Counted from the first letter of the stretch, positions 24,339 to 33,391 are shown. The stretch is 64,000 bases of DNA from DATCMU01 sp036563245 (GCA_036563245.1 DATCMU010000031.1:9184-73183), one strand, 5' to 3'. Numbers and translations are program-made. Notes: generated by a model from the letters alone, not told the origin.

Positions 24339-25993
24339 ACGATCAGCCGCGCGAAAGCATGGAATTCGATGTCGTGATCGTGGGGGCCGGTCCTGCCGGA
24401 CTGTCCGCGGCCATCCGGCTCAAGCAGATCAATCCCGACCTGTCGGTCGTCATCCTGGAAAAGGGCGCGGAAGTGGGCGCGCACATCCTTTCGGGCGCGG
24501 TGGTCGATCCGGTCGGCATCGACCGCCTGCTGCCCGGCTGGCGCGAGGAAAGCGATCATCCCTTCCGCACCGAGGTGGCAGAGGATCGTTTCCTTTTTCT
24601 GGGCAAGTCCTCCTCCGTGCCCCTGCCGAACTTCATCATGCCGCCCCTGATGAGCAACCATGGCAACTTCATCGTCTCGCTGGGCGAAGTCTGCCGCTGG
24701 CTGGCGACCAAGGCCGAGGCGCTGGGGGTGGAGATCTATCCCGGGTTTGCCGCGGCCGAACTCGTGCTCGACGAGAATGGCGCGGTCATAGGCGTGGCCA
24801 CCGGCGACATGGGTCTCAAGAAGGACGGGACGCCGGGTCCGAATTTCCAGCGCGGAATGGCCTTGCTGGCCAAATACGTGCTGGTCGCTGAAGGCGCACG
24901 AGGGTCTCTGGCGAAGCAGATCATCGCGCGCTACGACCTCGACGCGGCCTCGTCACCGCCAAAGTTCGGACTCGGCATCAAGGAACTGTGGGAAGTCAGG
25001 CCCGAGCGCCACAAACCCGGTCTGGTTCAGCACTCGTTTGGCTGGCCGCTCGACAACCGCACGGGCGGCGGCTCGTTCCTTTATCACCTCGACGATAACA
25101 AGGTGGCCGTCGGGTTTGTCGTCCACCTCGACTACAGGAACCCCCATATTTCCCCGTTCGGCGAGTTCCAGCGCTTCAAGACCCATCCGTCCATCGCATC
25201 GACCTTCGAGGGCGGCACACGGCTCTCCTATGGCGCGCGCACCATCACCGAGGGCGGGCTGCAATCGCTGCCGCGCCTCGATTTCCCCGGCGGCCTGCTG
25301 ATCGGCTGCGCGGCGGGCCTGGTCAATGTTCCGCGCATCAAGGGCAGCCACAACGCGGTTCTGTCCGGGATGCTGGCGGCGGAAAACGTGGCCGCGGCCA
25401 TCGGCTCCGGTCAGGCCCACGACGAACTGTCCGCCTATGACGCTCAATTGCGTAGCGGCGAGATCGGACAGGACCTGAAAAGGGTGCGCAATGTGAAGCC
25501 GCTCTGGTCCCGCTACGGCACGTTCGCGGGCATCGTGCTGGGCGGCATGGACATGTGGACGACAACGCTGTTCGGCGGCGCTTCGCTGTTCGGCACACTG
25601 CGGCACGCGAAGCCGGACAGCCAGACCTTCGAGCCGGCAGCGCTGCATGCGCCGATTGCCTACCCCAAGCCCGATGGCGTGCTGACGTTCGACCGGCTGT
25701 CCTCGGTGTTCCTTTCCAACACGAACCATGAAGAAGACCAGCCGGTCCACCTGCATCTGGCAGATCCGGTGCTGCAGAAGTCTTCGGAACACGATGTGTT
25801 CGGCGGTCCCTCGGCCAATTACTGCCCGGCGGGCGTCTACGAGTGGGTCGAGGATGCGGACGGCGCACCGCGCTTCGTAAGCAACGCGCAGAACTGCGTG
25901 CACTGCAAGACGTGCGACATCAAGGATCCCAACGCCAATATCACCTGGGTTCCGCCGCAGGGTGGCGAAGGTCCGACCTATACGAACATGTAG
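24335..25993 (+). CDS. electron transfer flavoprotein-ubiquinone oxidoreductase
   Basis: Membrane-associated FAD/4Fe-4S enzyme that moves electrons from ETF to ubiquinone. The N-terminal FAD site is VIVGAGPAGLSAAIRLKQ; the middle part holds HSFGWPLDNRTGGGSFLYH and GCAAGLVNVPRIKGSHNA. The C-terminal ferredoxin-like region contains the cluster cysteines in NYCPAGVYEW and NCVHCKTCDIKDPNANI. The length of 552 residues is normal. It would accept, through ETF, the electrons released by the acyl-CoA dehydrogenase encoded 2.4 kb away on the other strand. ETF subunit genes are not in the window. Confidence 0.96.
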   Translation: MNDQPRESMEFDVVIVGAGPAGLSAAIRLKQINPDLSVVILEKGAEVGAHILSGAVVDPVGIDRLLPGWREESDHPFRTEVAEDRFLFLGKSSSVPLPNFIMPPLMSNHGNFIVSLGEVCRWLATKAEALGVEIYPGFAAAELVLDENGAVIGVATGDMGLKKDGTPGPNFQRGMALLAKYVLVAEGARGSLAKQIIARYDLDAASSPPKFGLGIKELWEVRPERHKPGLVQHSFGWPLDNRTGGGSFLYHLDDNKVAVGFVVHLDYRNPHISPFGEFQRFKTHPSIASTFEGGTRLSYGARTITEGGLQSLPRLDFPGGLLIGCAAGLVNVPRIKGSHNAVLSGMLAAENVAAAIGSGQAHDELSAYDAQLRSGEIGQDLKRVRNVKPLWSRYGTFAGIVLGGMDMWTTTLFGGASLFGTLRHAKPDSQTFEPAALHAPIAYPKPDGVLTFDRLSSVFLSNTNHEEDQPVHLHLADPVLQKSSEHDVFGGPSANYCPAGVYEWVEDADGAPRFVSNAQNCVHCKTCDIKDPNANITWVPPQGGEGPTYTNM

Positions 25994-26044
25994 GTTCGGC
26001 ATCGCGGCCCCCCGGCATGGCGCCAAGACGCCGATGAACAGCGG

Positions 26045-26079
26045 CCCGGATTTGACCAAAAGATCAAATCGGGGCTTTT
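26045..26079 (+). terminator. possible terminator after the ETF-QO gene
   Basis: A stem of 10 pairs with one mismatch (CCC-G-GATTTGA against TCAAATC-G-GGG) and an 8-base loop is followed by CTTTTC. It lies about 50 bp past the stop. The T tract is short, so termination strength is uncertain. The rest of 25994-26287 shows no further gene that I can support. Confidence 0.5.
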
Positions 26080-26287
26080 CAGGCCCTTGCATCTGTCGTC
26101 TAATCCCACAGGCTCGCGCTGGGTGCGAAGCATCAGGACGCGGGGCGGACATTTAAGAAACTGACTCAATTCCGGTCTAAGCGGAGACCACGAGGGCCGT
26201 CATCGCTGCCTTCACCTAGTCTCAACCCGGGGCAACCCGGGACCGGAGCAGCAATGAGGCGAGGCTTTGTCCAGGGAAGGATCCATC

Positions 26288-27805
26288 ATGTCCAAATACT
26301 TCAACAAGCTGGGAGCGGTGCTGCTTGGCGCCGCCATGCTCGGCGCGACCGGCCTGACGCCGGCGTTCGCCGAACCGGTCAAGATCACCATCCTCGGGGT
26401 TGGCGATCTCTACAATTTCGCCGGCGACAAGACCCGCGGCGGCTTTGCCCGGCTGAACGCCGTCGCCAAGGCCGAGAGGGCCGCGAATCCGAATTTCGTC
26501 TATGTGTTCGATGGCGACATGCTGTCGCCCTCGCTGCTCTCGGGCTTCGACAAGGGCGCAAATACCATTGAACTGACCAATCTGGTGCCGTTCGATATCG
26601 CGGTGCCCGGCAACCACGAATTCGATTTCGGCCCGGACAACTTCGTCGAGAAGATGAAGATGTCGAAATATCCGTGGGCGGCGGTGAACATAACGCACGC
26701 CGACGGGTCCGCGATCGACGGGCTCGGCGGAACGATCATGAAGGAAGTCGCCGGCGTGAAGATTGCGCTGGTGCCCGTGGCGCAGGATACAACACCGATC
26801 ACCTCCAGCCCGGGCGACTGGAAGTTCGGGGATACGATCAAGACCGGAATCGACGCCGCCAAGGCAGCGCGCGAGGCCGGGGCCGACCTTGTGGTCGGTG
26901 TCGTGCAGGCGGACCATGCCGCGGATCGCGAATTCATGGCGAGCCATGCCTTCGACGTGATCATGTCCGGCGACGATCATGACTACATGACCGGATATGA
27001 CGGCATCACAGCCTATGTCGAAACCTCGACCGATGCCCGCTTCCTCGCCCCGCTCGACCTGACGGTCGACGTGGTGGAGAAGGATGGCAAGCGCTCGGTG
27101 AGCTGGACGCCGAACTTCCGCTATATCGACACGGCGAGCGTGACGCCCGATCCCGAGACGCAGAAGGTCGTCGACGACTTCAAGACCAAGCTCGACGCCA
27201 GCCTGAACGTGGAAATCGGCACCACCGAGACCCCGCTCGACTCGCGTCGCAATGTCGTGCGCTCCGAAGAGTCCGCGATGGGCGACCTGATTGCCGACGC
27301 CATGCGCGCGGCCAATGGTTCCGACATCGCGATCACCAATGGCGGCGGCATCCGGGCCGACCGGACCTATGATGCGGGCACGGTTCTTACTCGCCGCGAT
27401 ATCCTGACCGAACTGCCGTTCGGCAATGTCACCGTGGTGACCGAGATTACCGGCAAGCAGGTGCTCGCGGCACTCGAGAACGGCTTCAGCCAGGTTGAAA
27501 ACGGCGCGGGCCGCTTCCCGCAGGTTTCCGGCATGAAGGTCGTCTACGATATCCGGAAGCCGGCAGGCGAGCGCGTGGTGTCGGTGATGATTGGCGACAA
27601 GCCGCTCGATCCCGCCGCGACCTACAAGGTGGCGACGAACGACTACATGCTGGGCGGCGGCGACGGCTATACCGCGCTGGCCGGCGGCAAGGTGCTGATC
27701 GACGCGCGCAACGGCAACCTGATGGCCAATGACGTGATCAAGTATATCCAGGCGGCCGGCAAGGTCGACGCCAAGGTCGAAGGCCGTATCGTTCAGCAAA
27801 ACTGA
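26288..27805 (+). CDS. periplasmic 5'-nucleotidase/metallophosphatase family protein
   Basis: A 505-residue secreted protein: signal peptide to about residue 28, metallophosphatase domain (30-290), then the 5'-nucleotidase C-terminal domain (about 300-500) with SRRNVVRSEESAMGDLIADA, NGGGIRAD and GDGYTALAGG. Conserved metal ligands remain in FDGDMLSPS (D75/D77) and PGNHEFDFG (N109, H110, E111). Two others are changed: the usual DxH is D40-L-Y42, and the usual GHxH is GDDH (228-231). Activity on nucleotides is therefore probable but not certain. The start ATG at 26288 follows GGAAGG. A strong terminator follows. Confidence 0.9.
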   Translation: MSKYFNKLGAVLLGAAMLGATGLTPAFAEPVKITILGVGDLYNFAGDKTRGGFARLNAVAKAERAANPNFVYVFDGDMLSPSLLSGFDKGANTIELTNLVPFDIAVPGNHEFDFGPDNFVEKMKMSKYPWAAVNITHADGSAIDGLGGTIMKEVAGVKIALVPVAQDTTPITSSPGDWKFGDTIKTGIDAAKAAREAGADLVVGVVQADHAADREFMASHAFDVIMSGDDHDYMTGYDGITAYVETSTDARFLAPLDLTVDVVEKDGKRSVSWTPNFRYIDTASVTPDPETQKVVDDFKTKLDASLNVEIGTTETPLDSRRNVVRSEESAMGDLIADAMRAANGSDIAITNGGGIRADRTYDAGTVLTRRDILTELPFGNVTVVTEITGKQVLAALENGFSQVENGAGRFPQVSGMKVVYDIRKPAGERVVSVMIGDKPLDPAATYKVATNDYMLGGGDGYTALAGGKVLIDARNGNLMANDVIKYIQAAGKVDAKVEGRIVQQN

Positions 27806-27827
27806 GCCGGAAAGCTGACAGAGACGG

Positions 27828-27860
27828 GGGGCGGCCCTCGGGCCGCCCCTTTCTTTTTTC
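27828..27860 (+). terminator. rho-independent terminator after the 5'-nucleotidase-like gene
   Basis: GGGGCGGCC pairs perfectly with GGCCGCCCC around a 4-base loop, followed by TTTCTTTTTT. It lies 23 bp past the stop codon, in the short gap before the convergent YrdB-type gene. Confidence 0.93.
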
Positions 27861-27863
27861 CAG

Positions 27864-28217
27864 TCAGCGTTTGAGAAGCGTCTGTCCCAGCGCGTAGACC
27901 AGCCCGTGATGCAGGATCGACAAGCCGGCGAGCGCAAGCCCCAGCGCCATTTGCCCGGCGGAAAAGACCGCGAGCGCCGCGAGGCCCGAGATCAGAAGTT
28001 CCTCGACGAGCCGCATTGGCTCGGCAAGGGCGCCAAACTGGCGGAAATCCACGAGGCCCCAAATCCCGAATCCGATCACGGGAACAATGATCGCCAGCGC
28101 CCATCGAACGGCGCCCGGCCCGCCCGCCTGCCAGCCCCAATAGCCAAGGCCCAGGACGATCGCGGCCTCCATGATCGCCCGCAGGCCGACATTGACCCAT
28201 ACCAGCGCTGCGCGCAT
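27864..28217 (-). CDS. YrdB/DUF2568 family membrane protein
   Basis: A 117-residue protein with four hydrophobic segments (about 8-27, 38-57, 73-90 and 93-112). The family features are visible: RAIMEAAIVLGLGYWGW near the start, GIWGLVDFRQFGALAEP in the middle loop, and VEELLISGLAALAVFSAG afterwards. The family occurs widely in bacteria without a defined function. It stands alone and is convergent with the nucleotidase-like gene. Confidence 0.82.
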   Translation of the reverse strand: MRAALVWVNVGLRAIMEAAIVLGLGYWGWQAGGPGAVRWALAIIVPVIGFGIWGLVDFRQFGALAEPMRLVEELLISGLAALAVFSAGQMALGLALAGLSILHHGLVYALGQTLLKR

Positions 28218-28339
28218 GCCGTCTCCCTCGTTAGTCCGGAACTCACGACGGCAACGCTAGCACCCCCTGATCGGCACGGGCAAACCGCGGCGCCAGGTCA
28301 GCGAACCCGACACCGCGTTTCCCGCATGAGATGGCGCCG

Positions 28340-29239
28340 CTACCAGGTCCTGTAGGACGAAACGCGGTTGTCCAGTAACGGACCGAGTGCGGCTTCGTTT
28401 GAATTCACGGTACGGCAGAAGCCGCCGAAGCCCGGGTTCTGGCACAACAGGATGCGCGCACCGCCGAACACCTTGACCGAGGTGATCTTGTTGTTCCACA
28501 CCGGCCCGAGGCTTGCGGAGCTTGCGCCCGCATTCACGCACACGCTGGCACCCTGGTAGTTGGCCAGATCATATACGCACACGCGGCGCGGCTCGGGCGG
28601 CAACACGTCATAGGAACTGGCCCTGTTGTTCATTGCAGCACCCAGCGCCGACCGGTTGGAATTGAACACCGTGCAAACCCCACCGTAGTTGGCGTTCTGG
28701 CACAGCCGGATCGATGCCCCGCCATAGGTCCGGAGCGAACTGACACGATTGTTCCAGAAGCCGCTCAGGTTGGCATCCCGTTGTCCGGGATAGCGGCAGA
28801 CGCTGGTTCCGCCGTAGCCAGGCAGGTCATAGACGCAGACCCGTGCGACGCCAGGTGCGGGCGGCGGCGGTCCAGGCGGCGTATATCCGGGCGTTCCAAA
28901 GGAAAAGTATCCGCCACCGGGCAACGGAATGGTCATGCCGAATTCCAAATCGGAACTCGAACTGCCCGATGCCGGCGGAGCGCCGAGATAGCTGCGGGAC
29001 ACCCAGCCGTCCGGGCCATCGTGCTCGATACGGCACCAGGTGTTGGACGAATTGCATTCGACGACATCGACGACCTCGCCGGCATGCAGCGTATCGACGA
29101 CGCCGAAGCCGGTTCCCGGCCCGGTGCGCACGTTCACCGCAGCGGTGGCGGCGGCCTCGACGGCCAGCGCGGCCGACCCCGACACCAGCAGGCCGGCAAG
29201 AGCGTAGCCCGCCAGGCGGACAAGACTTGCAAGGGACAT
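28340..29239 (-). CDS. secreted protein with SH3 domain and two beta/gamma-crystallin domains
   Basis: A 299-residue exported protein: signal peptide (residues 1-26), bacterial SH3 domain (about 30-85, VNVRTGPGTGFGVVDTLHAG to GWVSRSYLG), a Ser/Gly/Pro linker, then two tandem crystallin-like domains (about 132-212 and 219-299). Each domain has two Greek-key motifs. Each motif ends in the calcium-clamp pattern (N/D)(N/D)xx(S/T)S: NNRVSS, NNRASS, NNKITS and DNRVSS. Paired cysteines (RVCVYDL...SVCRYP, RLCQN...GVCTVF and their repeats) suggest disulfides in the periplasm or outside. It fits the peptidase inhibitor I36/crystallin group. Function unknown; calcium binding and cell-wall attachment are predictions. 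Confidence 0.88.
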   Translation of the reverse strand: MSLASLVRLAGYALAGLLVSGSAALAVEAAATAAVNVRTGPGTGFGVVDTLHAGEVVDVVECNSSNTWCRIEHDGPDGWVSRSYLGAPPASGSSSSDLEFGMTIPLPGGGYFSFGTPGYTPPGPPPPAPGVARVCVYDLPGYGGTSVCRYPGQRDANLSGFWNNRVSSLRTYGGASIRLCQNANYGGVCTVFNSNRSALGAAMNNRASSYDVLPPEPRRVCVYDLANYQGASVCVNAGASSASLGPVWNNKITSVKVFGGARILLCQNPGFGGFCRTVNSNEAALGPLLDNRVSSYRTW

Positions 29240-29343
29240 GGCACTTCTCCTCGAATTCTGGAAGAAGAAAGTCTAGCGACCGAAAAGAGCCGCGCCATGA
29301 CAGGGATCAACTTGCCCGACAGGCAGCAAGCAGGCGTGCCGCG

Positions 29344-30489
29344 CTAGCGGAACCGCAGGTTGTCGCGCGAGAGCTGATCCACCGAAGTGCAGCCCATCAG
29401 CTTCATGCCCCGCACCAGTTCGTCGCGCATCAGCCCCAGGGCCCGTTCGACACCGGCCTGCCCGGCCGCGGCCAGCGGGAAGAGGTAGTAGCGCCCCGCC
29501 CCCACCGCCTTGGCCCCGAGCGACAGCGCCTTGAGCACGTGAGTACCACGATGGACACCACCGTCCATGATGACATCGATCCGGTCGCCGACCGCATCGA
29601 CGATCTCCGCCAGCTGGTCGAAGGGCGCACGCGAACCATCCAGTTGCCGCCCGCCGTGATTGGACAGAATGATCCCCGTGCAGCCGATCTCGACGGCACG
29701 GCGGGCATCCTCGACCGACATGATGCCCTTGAGACAGAACTGCCCATTCCATTCCCGCACCATTTTCGCCACATCGTCCCAGGTCATGGAGGGGTCGAGC
29801 ATCTCGGTGAAATACTTGCCGATCGACATGGCGCCGCCTCCCATGTCGACATGCTCATCGAGCTGCGGCAGACGGAACTTTTCGTGGGTCACATAGTTGA
29901 TGCCCCATAGCGGCTTGATGGCGAACTGGGTCATGCCGCCCAGCGTGAGCCGGAAGGGGATCGAGAAACCCGTTCTCAGGTCGCGTTCGCGATTGCCGCC
30001 GGTGATGCTGTCCACCGTAAGCATCATCACGTTGACCCCGGCCTGCTTGGCGCGGCTCATCATGGCGGAGTTCAGGCCGCGATCCTTGTGGAAGTAGAAC
30101 TGGTAGACCTGCGGGTTGTCGTGGGCCTTGCGCATTTCCTCGATGCTGACCGTGCCAAGCGAGGAAACGCCGAACATGGTGCCGTATTTGGCGGCGGCGG
30201 CGGCCACGGCGCGCTCGCCGCGATGATGGAACAGGCGCTGCAGGGCCGTGGGCGAACAGTAGAACGGCATGGCGAGCTTCTGGCCCATGACGGTGACCGA
30301 AAGGTCGACGTTCTCCACGCCGCGCAGGACATTGGGCACCAGGTCGCAACTCTCGTAGCTTTCGGTATTGCGCCGATAGCTCACCTCGTCATCTGCGGCG
30401 CCATCGATGTAATTGAAGATCGGACCGGGCAGGCGCTTTTGCGCAAGACGACGAAAATCATGGAAATTGTGGCAGTCCTTGAGGCGCAT
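29344..30489 (-). CDS. FMN-dependent alpha-hydroxy acid oxidase/dehydrogenase (LldD-like)
   Basis: A 381-residue member of the L-lactate dehydrogenase/glycolate oxidase family. It shows FNYIDGAADDEVSYRRN at the N-terminus, YCSPTALQRLFHHRGE, QFYFHKDRGLN, the substrate-binding and catalytic SNHGGRQLDG around residue 275-285, and the FMN-phosphate region MDGGVHRGTHVLKAL and GAGRYYLFPLAAAG. The likely reaction is oxidation of L-lactate or a related 2-hydroxy acid with transfer to quinone or oxygen; the substrate cannot be fixed. The enzyme is probably at the inner face of the membrane. The gene is alone and divergent from the cyclase gene. Confidence 0.9.
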   Translation of the reverse strand: MRLKDCHNFHDFRRLAQKRLPGPIFNYIDGAADDEVSYRRNTESYESCDLVPNVLRGVENVDLSVTVMGQKLAMPFYCSPTALQRLFHHRGERAVAAAAAKYGTMFGVSSLGTVSIEEMRKAHDNPQVYQFYFHKDRGLNSAMMSRAKQAGVNVMMLTVDSITGGNRERDLRTGFSIPFRLTLGGMTQFAIKPLWGINYVTHEKFRLPQLDEHVDMGGGAMSIGKYFTEMLDPSMTWDDVAKMVREWNGQFCLKGIMSVEDARRAVEIGCTGIILSNHGGRQLDGSRAPFDQLAEIVDAVGDRIDVIMDGGVHRGTHVLKALSLGAKAVGAGRYYLFPLAAAGQAGVERALGLMRDELVRGMKLMGCTSVDQLSRDNLRFR

Positions 30490-30644
30490 CTTTCAAACCA
30501 GGCAAGTGAGCGGGATCGGTATCGGCGCACACTAGCCTTTCCCGTCCTTCGAGGAAAACGGCAATAGGTCGTAATTTGCGAAACCAGCACGTCTTTGTCC
30601 GGGGTCGCTGGTGCCATGCCGCGTAATCCAATACATATGGCGGC

Positions 30645-32441
30645 ATGGGTGGGAGCGAACAGACCAACAGACGGCTCGCGGCGATACTTGCCGCCGATGT
30701 CGTAGGCTATTCACGCATGATGGGGTCGGACGAAGCCGGCACCCTCAGGGCGTTGAAGCAGCACCGCGAGGCGGTATTCGACCCGGCAGTCGCGCGACAC
30801 CGGGGCCGCATCGTCAAGTTGATCGGGGACGGTACGCTGGTCGAGTTCGGCAGCGTGGTGGACGCCGTCAATTGCGCGCTCGACATCCAGAATGCGATGG
30901 CGGCGCAAGCGCCTGCAAAGCCCGGTATCGTGCTGAGGATCGGCATCAATGTCGGCGACATCATCATCGACGACGACGATATCTACGGGGATGGCGTCAA
31001 CGTTGCGGCCCGCCTCGAGCCGCTCGCAGCGCCCGGCGGCATCTGCGTGTCGGCGATCGTGCATGACAGCGTTGGCAACCGGATCGACATCGCATTCGAA
31101 GATGGCGGCGAAGTCGCAGTGAAGAATATCGCCAACCCTGTGCGCGTCTGGAAATGGCGGCCGGGTAGCGAACAATCCCCGAATGCCGGCGGCAAGAGGC
31201 CCACCGACGCGCCCGCCGAGGGCGCCAGGCCGCGCGAAACAAGCTCGCCCCAGGCAGAGCAACCCTCGATTGCCGTCCTGCCGTTCAACAACATGTCCGG
31301 CGATCCTGAGCAGGAGTACTTCTCGGACGGCATCACCGAGGACATCATCACCGATCTCTCCAAGGTGGCCGGATTGCTGGTGATCGCGCGGAACTCAAGC
31401 TTTGCCTACAAGGGCAAAAGCCCCGACATCCGCACCGTCGGGCGGGAACTGGGGGTGACCTCGGTGCTGGAGGGCTCGATCCGTCGCGCTGGCAACCGCG
31501 TCCGCATCACCGGGCAGCTGATTGACGCACGAACCGGGACCCATTTGTGGGCCGAACGCTATGACCGCGACCTCACCGATATCTTTGCAGTGCAGGATGA
31601 AGTCACATCGAACATCGTCGAGGCCCTCAAGGTAACGCTGACCCCGGTGGAAGAGGCGCGTATCGCGGAAACGCCGACCCTGAACCCCGAGGCGCACGAT
31701 CTGTTCCTGCGCGGGCGGGAGGCGCTGCTCGGTGTAGAAAAGACAAAGGAAACGTTCGAGCGTGCCGTGCGTTATTTCACGCGCGCCATCGAACGCGATC
31801 CCGATTATGCCGAGCCATATGCCGGGCTCGCCCATGCCTACAATCACGATTTCCAGAATCGCTGGAGCGGGAGAACCGACAGCCAGGACCTGTCGAACCA
31901 CTACGCCAGGCTGGCCCTCGAAAAGGACCCGAATCTGCCCTACGCGCACTACATTTTCGCATTGGTGAAATTCTGGGAACGCGATCTGGCCGGCAGCGAC
32001 GAAGAGATGCAAAAAGCGATTGCGCTCAACCCGAATTTCGCCCCTGCGGTCGGCATGAGCGGGGTTGGGAAGATCTACGGAGGCACGCCGCTCGACGCAA
32101 TTCCGATTCTGGAGCGCGCCTTACGGCTCGATCCCATGATGGGACATCAGTACCTGCATTTCATGGGTTCGGCCTATCTCGTGGCCGGCGAATACGAAAA
32201 GGCGGTCGAAGCGTTCAGCGAACGTATCCGGCTGTCACCCGATACCGACTTGTCGCGCGCTATGATGATTGCCGCTCTTGGCCACCTGGGCCGGGTCAAG
32301 GAAGCGCAGCGCCTCTGGCGGGAACTGATGAAGATCAACCCGCGCTATTCCTTCGAGGAGCACATTGCCCGCCTGCCGTTTTCCGATCCAGGCGATGCCG
32401 AAAGGATTCGTGAAGGTGTGCGTCTGGCGGGCGTGATCTAG
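30645..32441 (+). CDS. class III adenylate/guanylate cyclase with TolB-like and TPR regions
   Basis: A 598-residue soluble protein in three parts. Residues 8-170 are a class III nucleotide cyclase domain with metal-binding Asp in ADVVGYSRMM and LIGDGTLVEF, and the transition-state Asn/Arg in GDGVNVAARLE. Residues about 205-340 match the TolB/FlgO-like region (IAVLPFNNMSGDPEQEYFSD, GVTSVLEGSIRRAGNRVRI, GTHLWAERYDRDL). The rest is TPR-like helical repeats. This layout is common and multi-copy in Rhizobiales. The cyclic nucleotide product and the signal are unknown; the C-terminal part probably controls the cyclase through protein contacts. Confidence 0.9.
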   Translation: MGGSEQTNRRLAAILAADVVGYSRMMGSDEAGTLRALKQHREAVFDPAVARHRGRIVKLIGDGTLVEFGSVVDAVNCALDIQNAMAAQAPAKPGIVLRIGINVGDIIIDDDDIYGDGVNVAARLEPLAAPGGICVSAIVHDSVGNRIDIAFEDGGEVAVKNIANPVRVWKWRPGSEQSPNAGGKRPTDAPAEGARPRETSSPQAEQPSIAVLPFNNMSGDPEQEYFSDGITEDIITDLSKVAGLLVIARNSSFAYKGKSPDIRTVGRELGVTSVLEGSIRRAGNRVRITGQLIDARTGTHLWAERYDRDLTDIFAVQDEVTSNIVEALKVTLTPVEEARIAETPTLNPEAHDLFLRGREALLGVEKTKETFERAVRYFTRAIERDPDYAEPYAGLAHAYNHDFQNRWSGRTDSQDLSNHYARLALEKDPNLPYAHYIFALVKFWERDLAGSDEEMQKAIALNPNFAPAVGMSGVGKIYGGTPLDAIPILERALRLDPMMGHQYLHFMGSAYLVAGEYEKAVEAFSERIRLSPDTDLSRAMMIAALGHLGRVKEAQRLWRELMKINPRYSFEEHIARLPFSDPGDAERIREGVRLAGVI

Positions 32442-32472
32442 ATACCGCCGCCCATCGAGGTTTCGGCGCGGA

Positions 32473-33234
32473 TCAGAGGTTTCCCTCGGTCCTGATATGC
32501 AGGGTGACGCCGCAATGCTTGCAGTGCACGGCGTCGGGGTCGTGCAGGAGCAGCCCGCATTCGGGACATTCGAAACGAACCTTGGGCGGCCGGAACATGA
32601 TCTGCGCAAGCCGCAGGAACAGGGTCACGCCGAATATCATGACCAGGACCGAAAGCATCCGGCCCGTCGAACCGGTCAGCGTGATGTCGCCAAACCCCGT
32701 CGTGGTGAGGGTCGTGACGGTGAAATAGAGCGCATCCGCATAGTTGCGGATTTCGGGGTTCACGCCATATTGCAGCGCGTAGATGATCCCGGTCATCACG
32801 AACAGGAACACACCCAGATTGATGGTGGCGAGCACGAGATCTTCGTGCTTGCGGAAATAGGGGAAATCCTGGCGCAGGCGCACAAGTGTCTGGTAGGTGT
32901 GCAGAAGCCGGACCGTCCGCAGGATGCGCAGGAAACCAAGGCCCTCCCCTGCGATAGGGGCAAGGAACGAGCCGATTGCCACGATATCCGCCCAATTGGC
33001 GGGGCGAAGCAGAAACCGGTGCTTGCGCTTCTCGATGGCCGCGCGGGCCGCGAAATCCGCCAGGATCAGGACCCCCAGCACCACATCGACGATTTCGACC
33101 AGCCGGGTGTGCGGAAAGAACGAGGTCACGATCACGAAAATGATCGTGCCGATATCGAAAGTCAGGAGCGCATAGCGAAAGCGGTGCGCGAGCTTCGTGT
33201 CGCCCTCGTAAAGGGTTTCGAGCCTTTCCAGCAC
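32473..33234 (-). CDS. voltage-gated-type potassium channel with C-terminal zinc ribbon
   Basis: A 253-residue channel subunit. The six-segment layout is visible: S1-S3 around 20-105, an S4-like helix with regularly spaced arginines (FLRILRTVRLL, about 105-115), then S5, the pore helix and the filter TTTGFGDI (about 180), and S6 to about 210. After S6 comes a short tail with a four-cysteine zinc ribbon (CPECG and CKHCG, about 224-246), unusual for such channels. The start is read as GTG at 33234. It probably forms homotetramers in the inner membrane. Role and gating signal are unknown. Confidence 0.88.
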   Translation of the reverse strand: MLERLETLYEGDTKLAHRFRYALLTFDIGTIIFVIVTSFFPHTRLVEIVDVVLGVLILADFAARAAIEKRKHRFLLRPANWADIVAIGSFLAPIAGEGLGFLRILRTVRLLHTYQTLVRLRQDFPYFRKHEDLVLATINLGVFLFVMTGIIYALQYGVNPEIRNYADALYFTVTTLTTTGFGDITLTGSTGRMLSVLVMIFGVTLFLRLAQIMFRPPKVRFECPECGLLLHDPDAVHCKHCGVTLHIRTEGNL

Positions 33235-33357
33235 TGGGGTGCGCGCCTCCCTGCATCATGCCGCCGCCGCGTCAGGCGGCCACCCTGCCCCTGTCTACAA
33301 CAGATTGCCGCCATAGCGCCATGTTCGCGGTCTCATTGGCATAAGGCCGCAAGGGGC

Positions 33358-33383
33358 GGACGGGCCCCGCGCGAGGCCCGTCC
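33358..33383 (-). terminator. strong hairpin downstream of the DUF442 gene
   Basis: A perfect 9-bp stem (GGACGGGCC with GGCCCGTCC) and an 8-base loop begin 9 bases past the DUF442 stop on the minus strand. No T tract follows, so it may act as a factor-assisted terminator or protect the 3' end. It separates the sulfide locus from the channel gene. Confidence 0.5.
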
Positions 33384-33391
33384 CCACCGGT

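Noticed and set aside
26222..27937. Long frame antisense to the nucleotidase-like gene
   Set aside because: It covers the real gene and its terminator, so it is not a plausible transcript unit.
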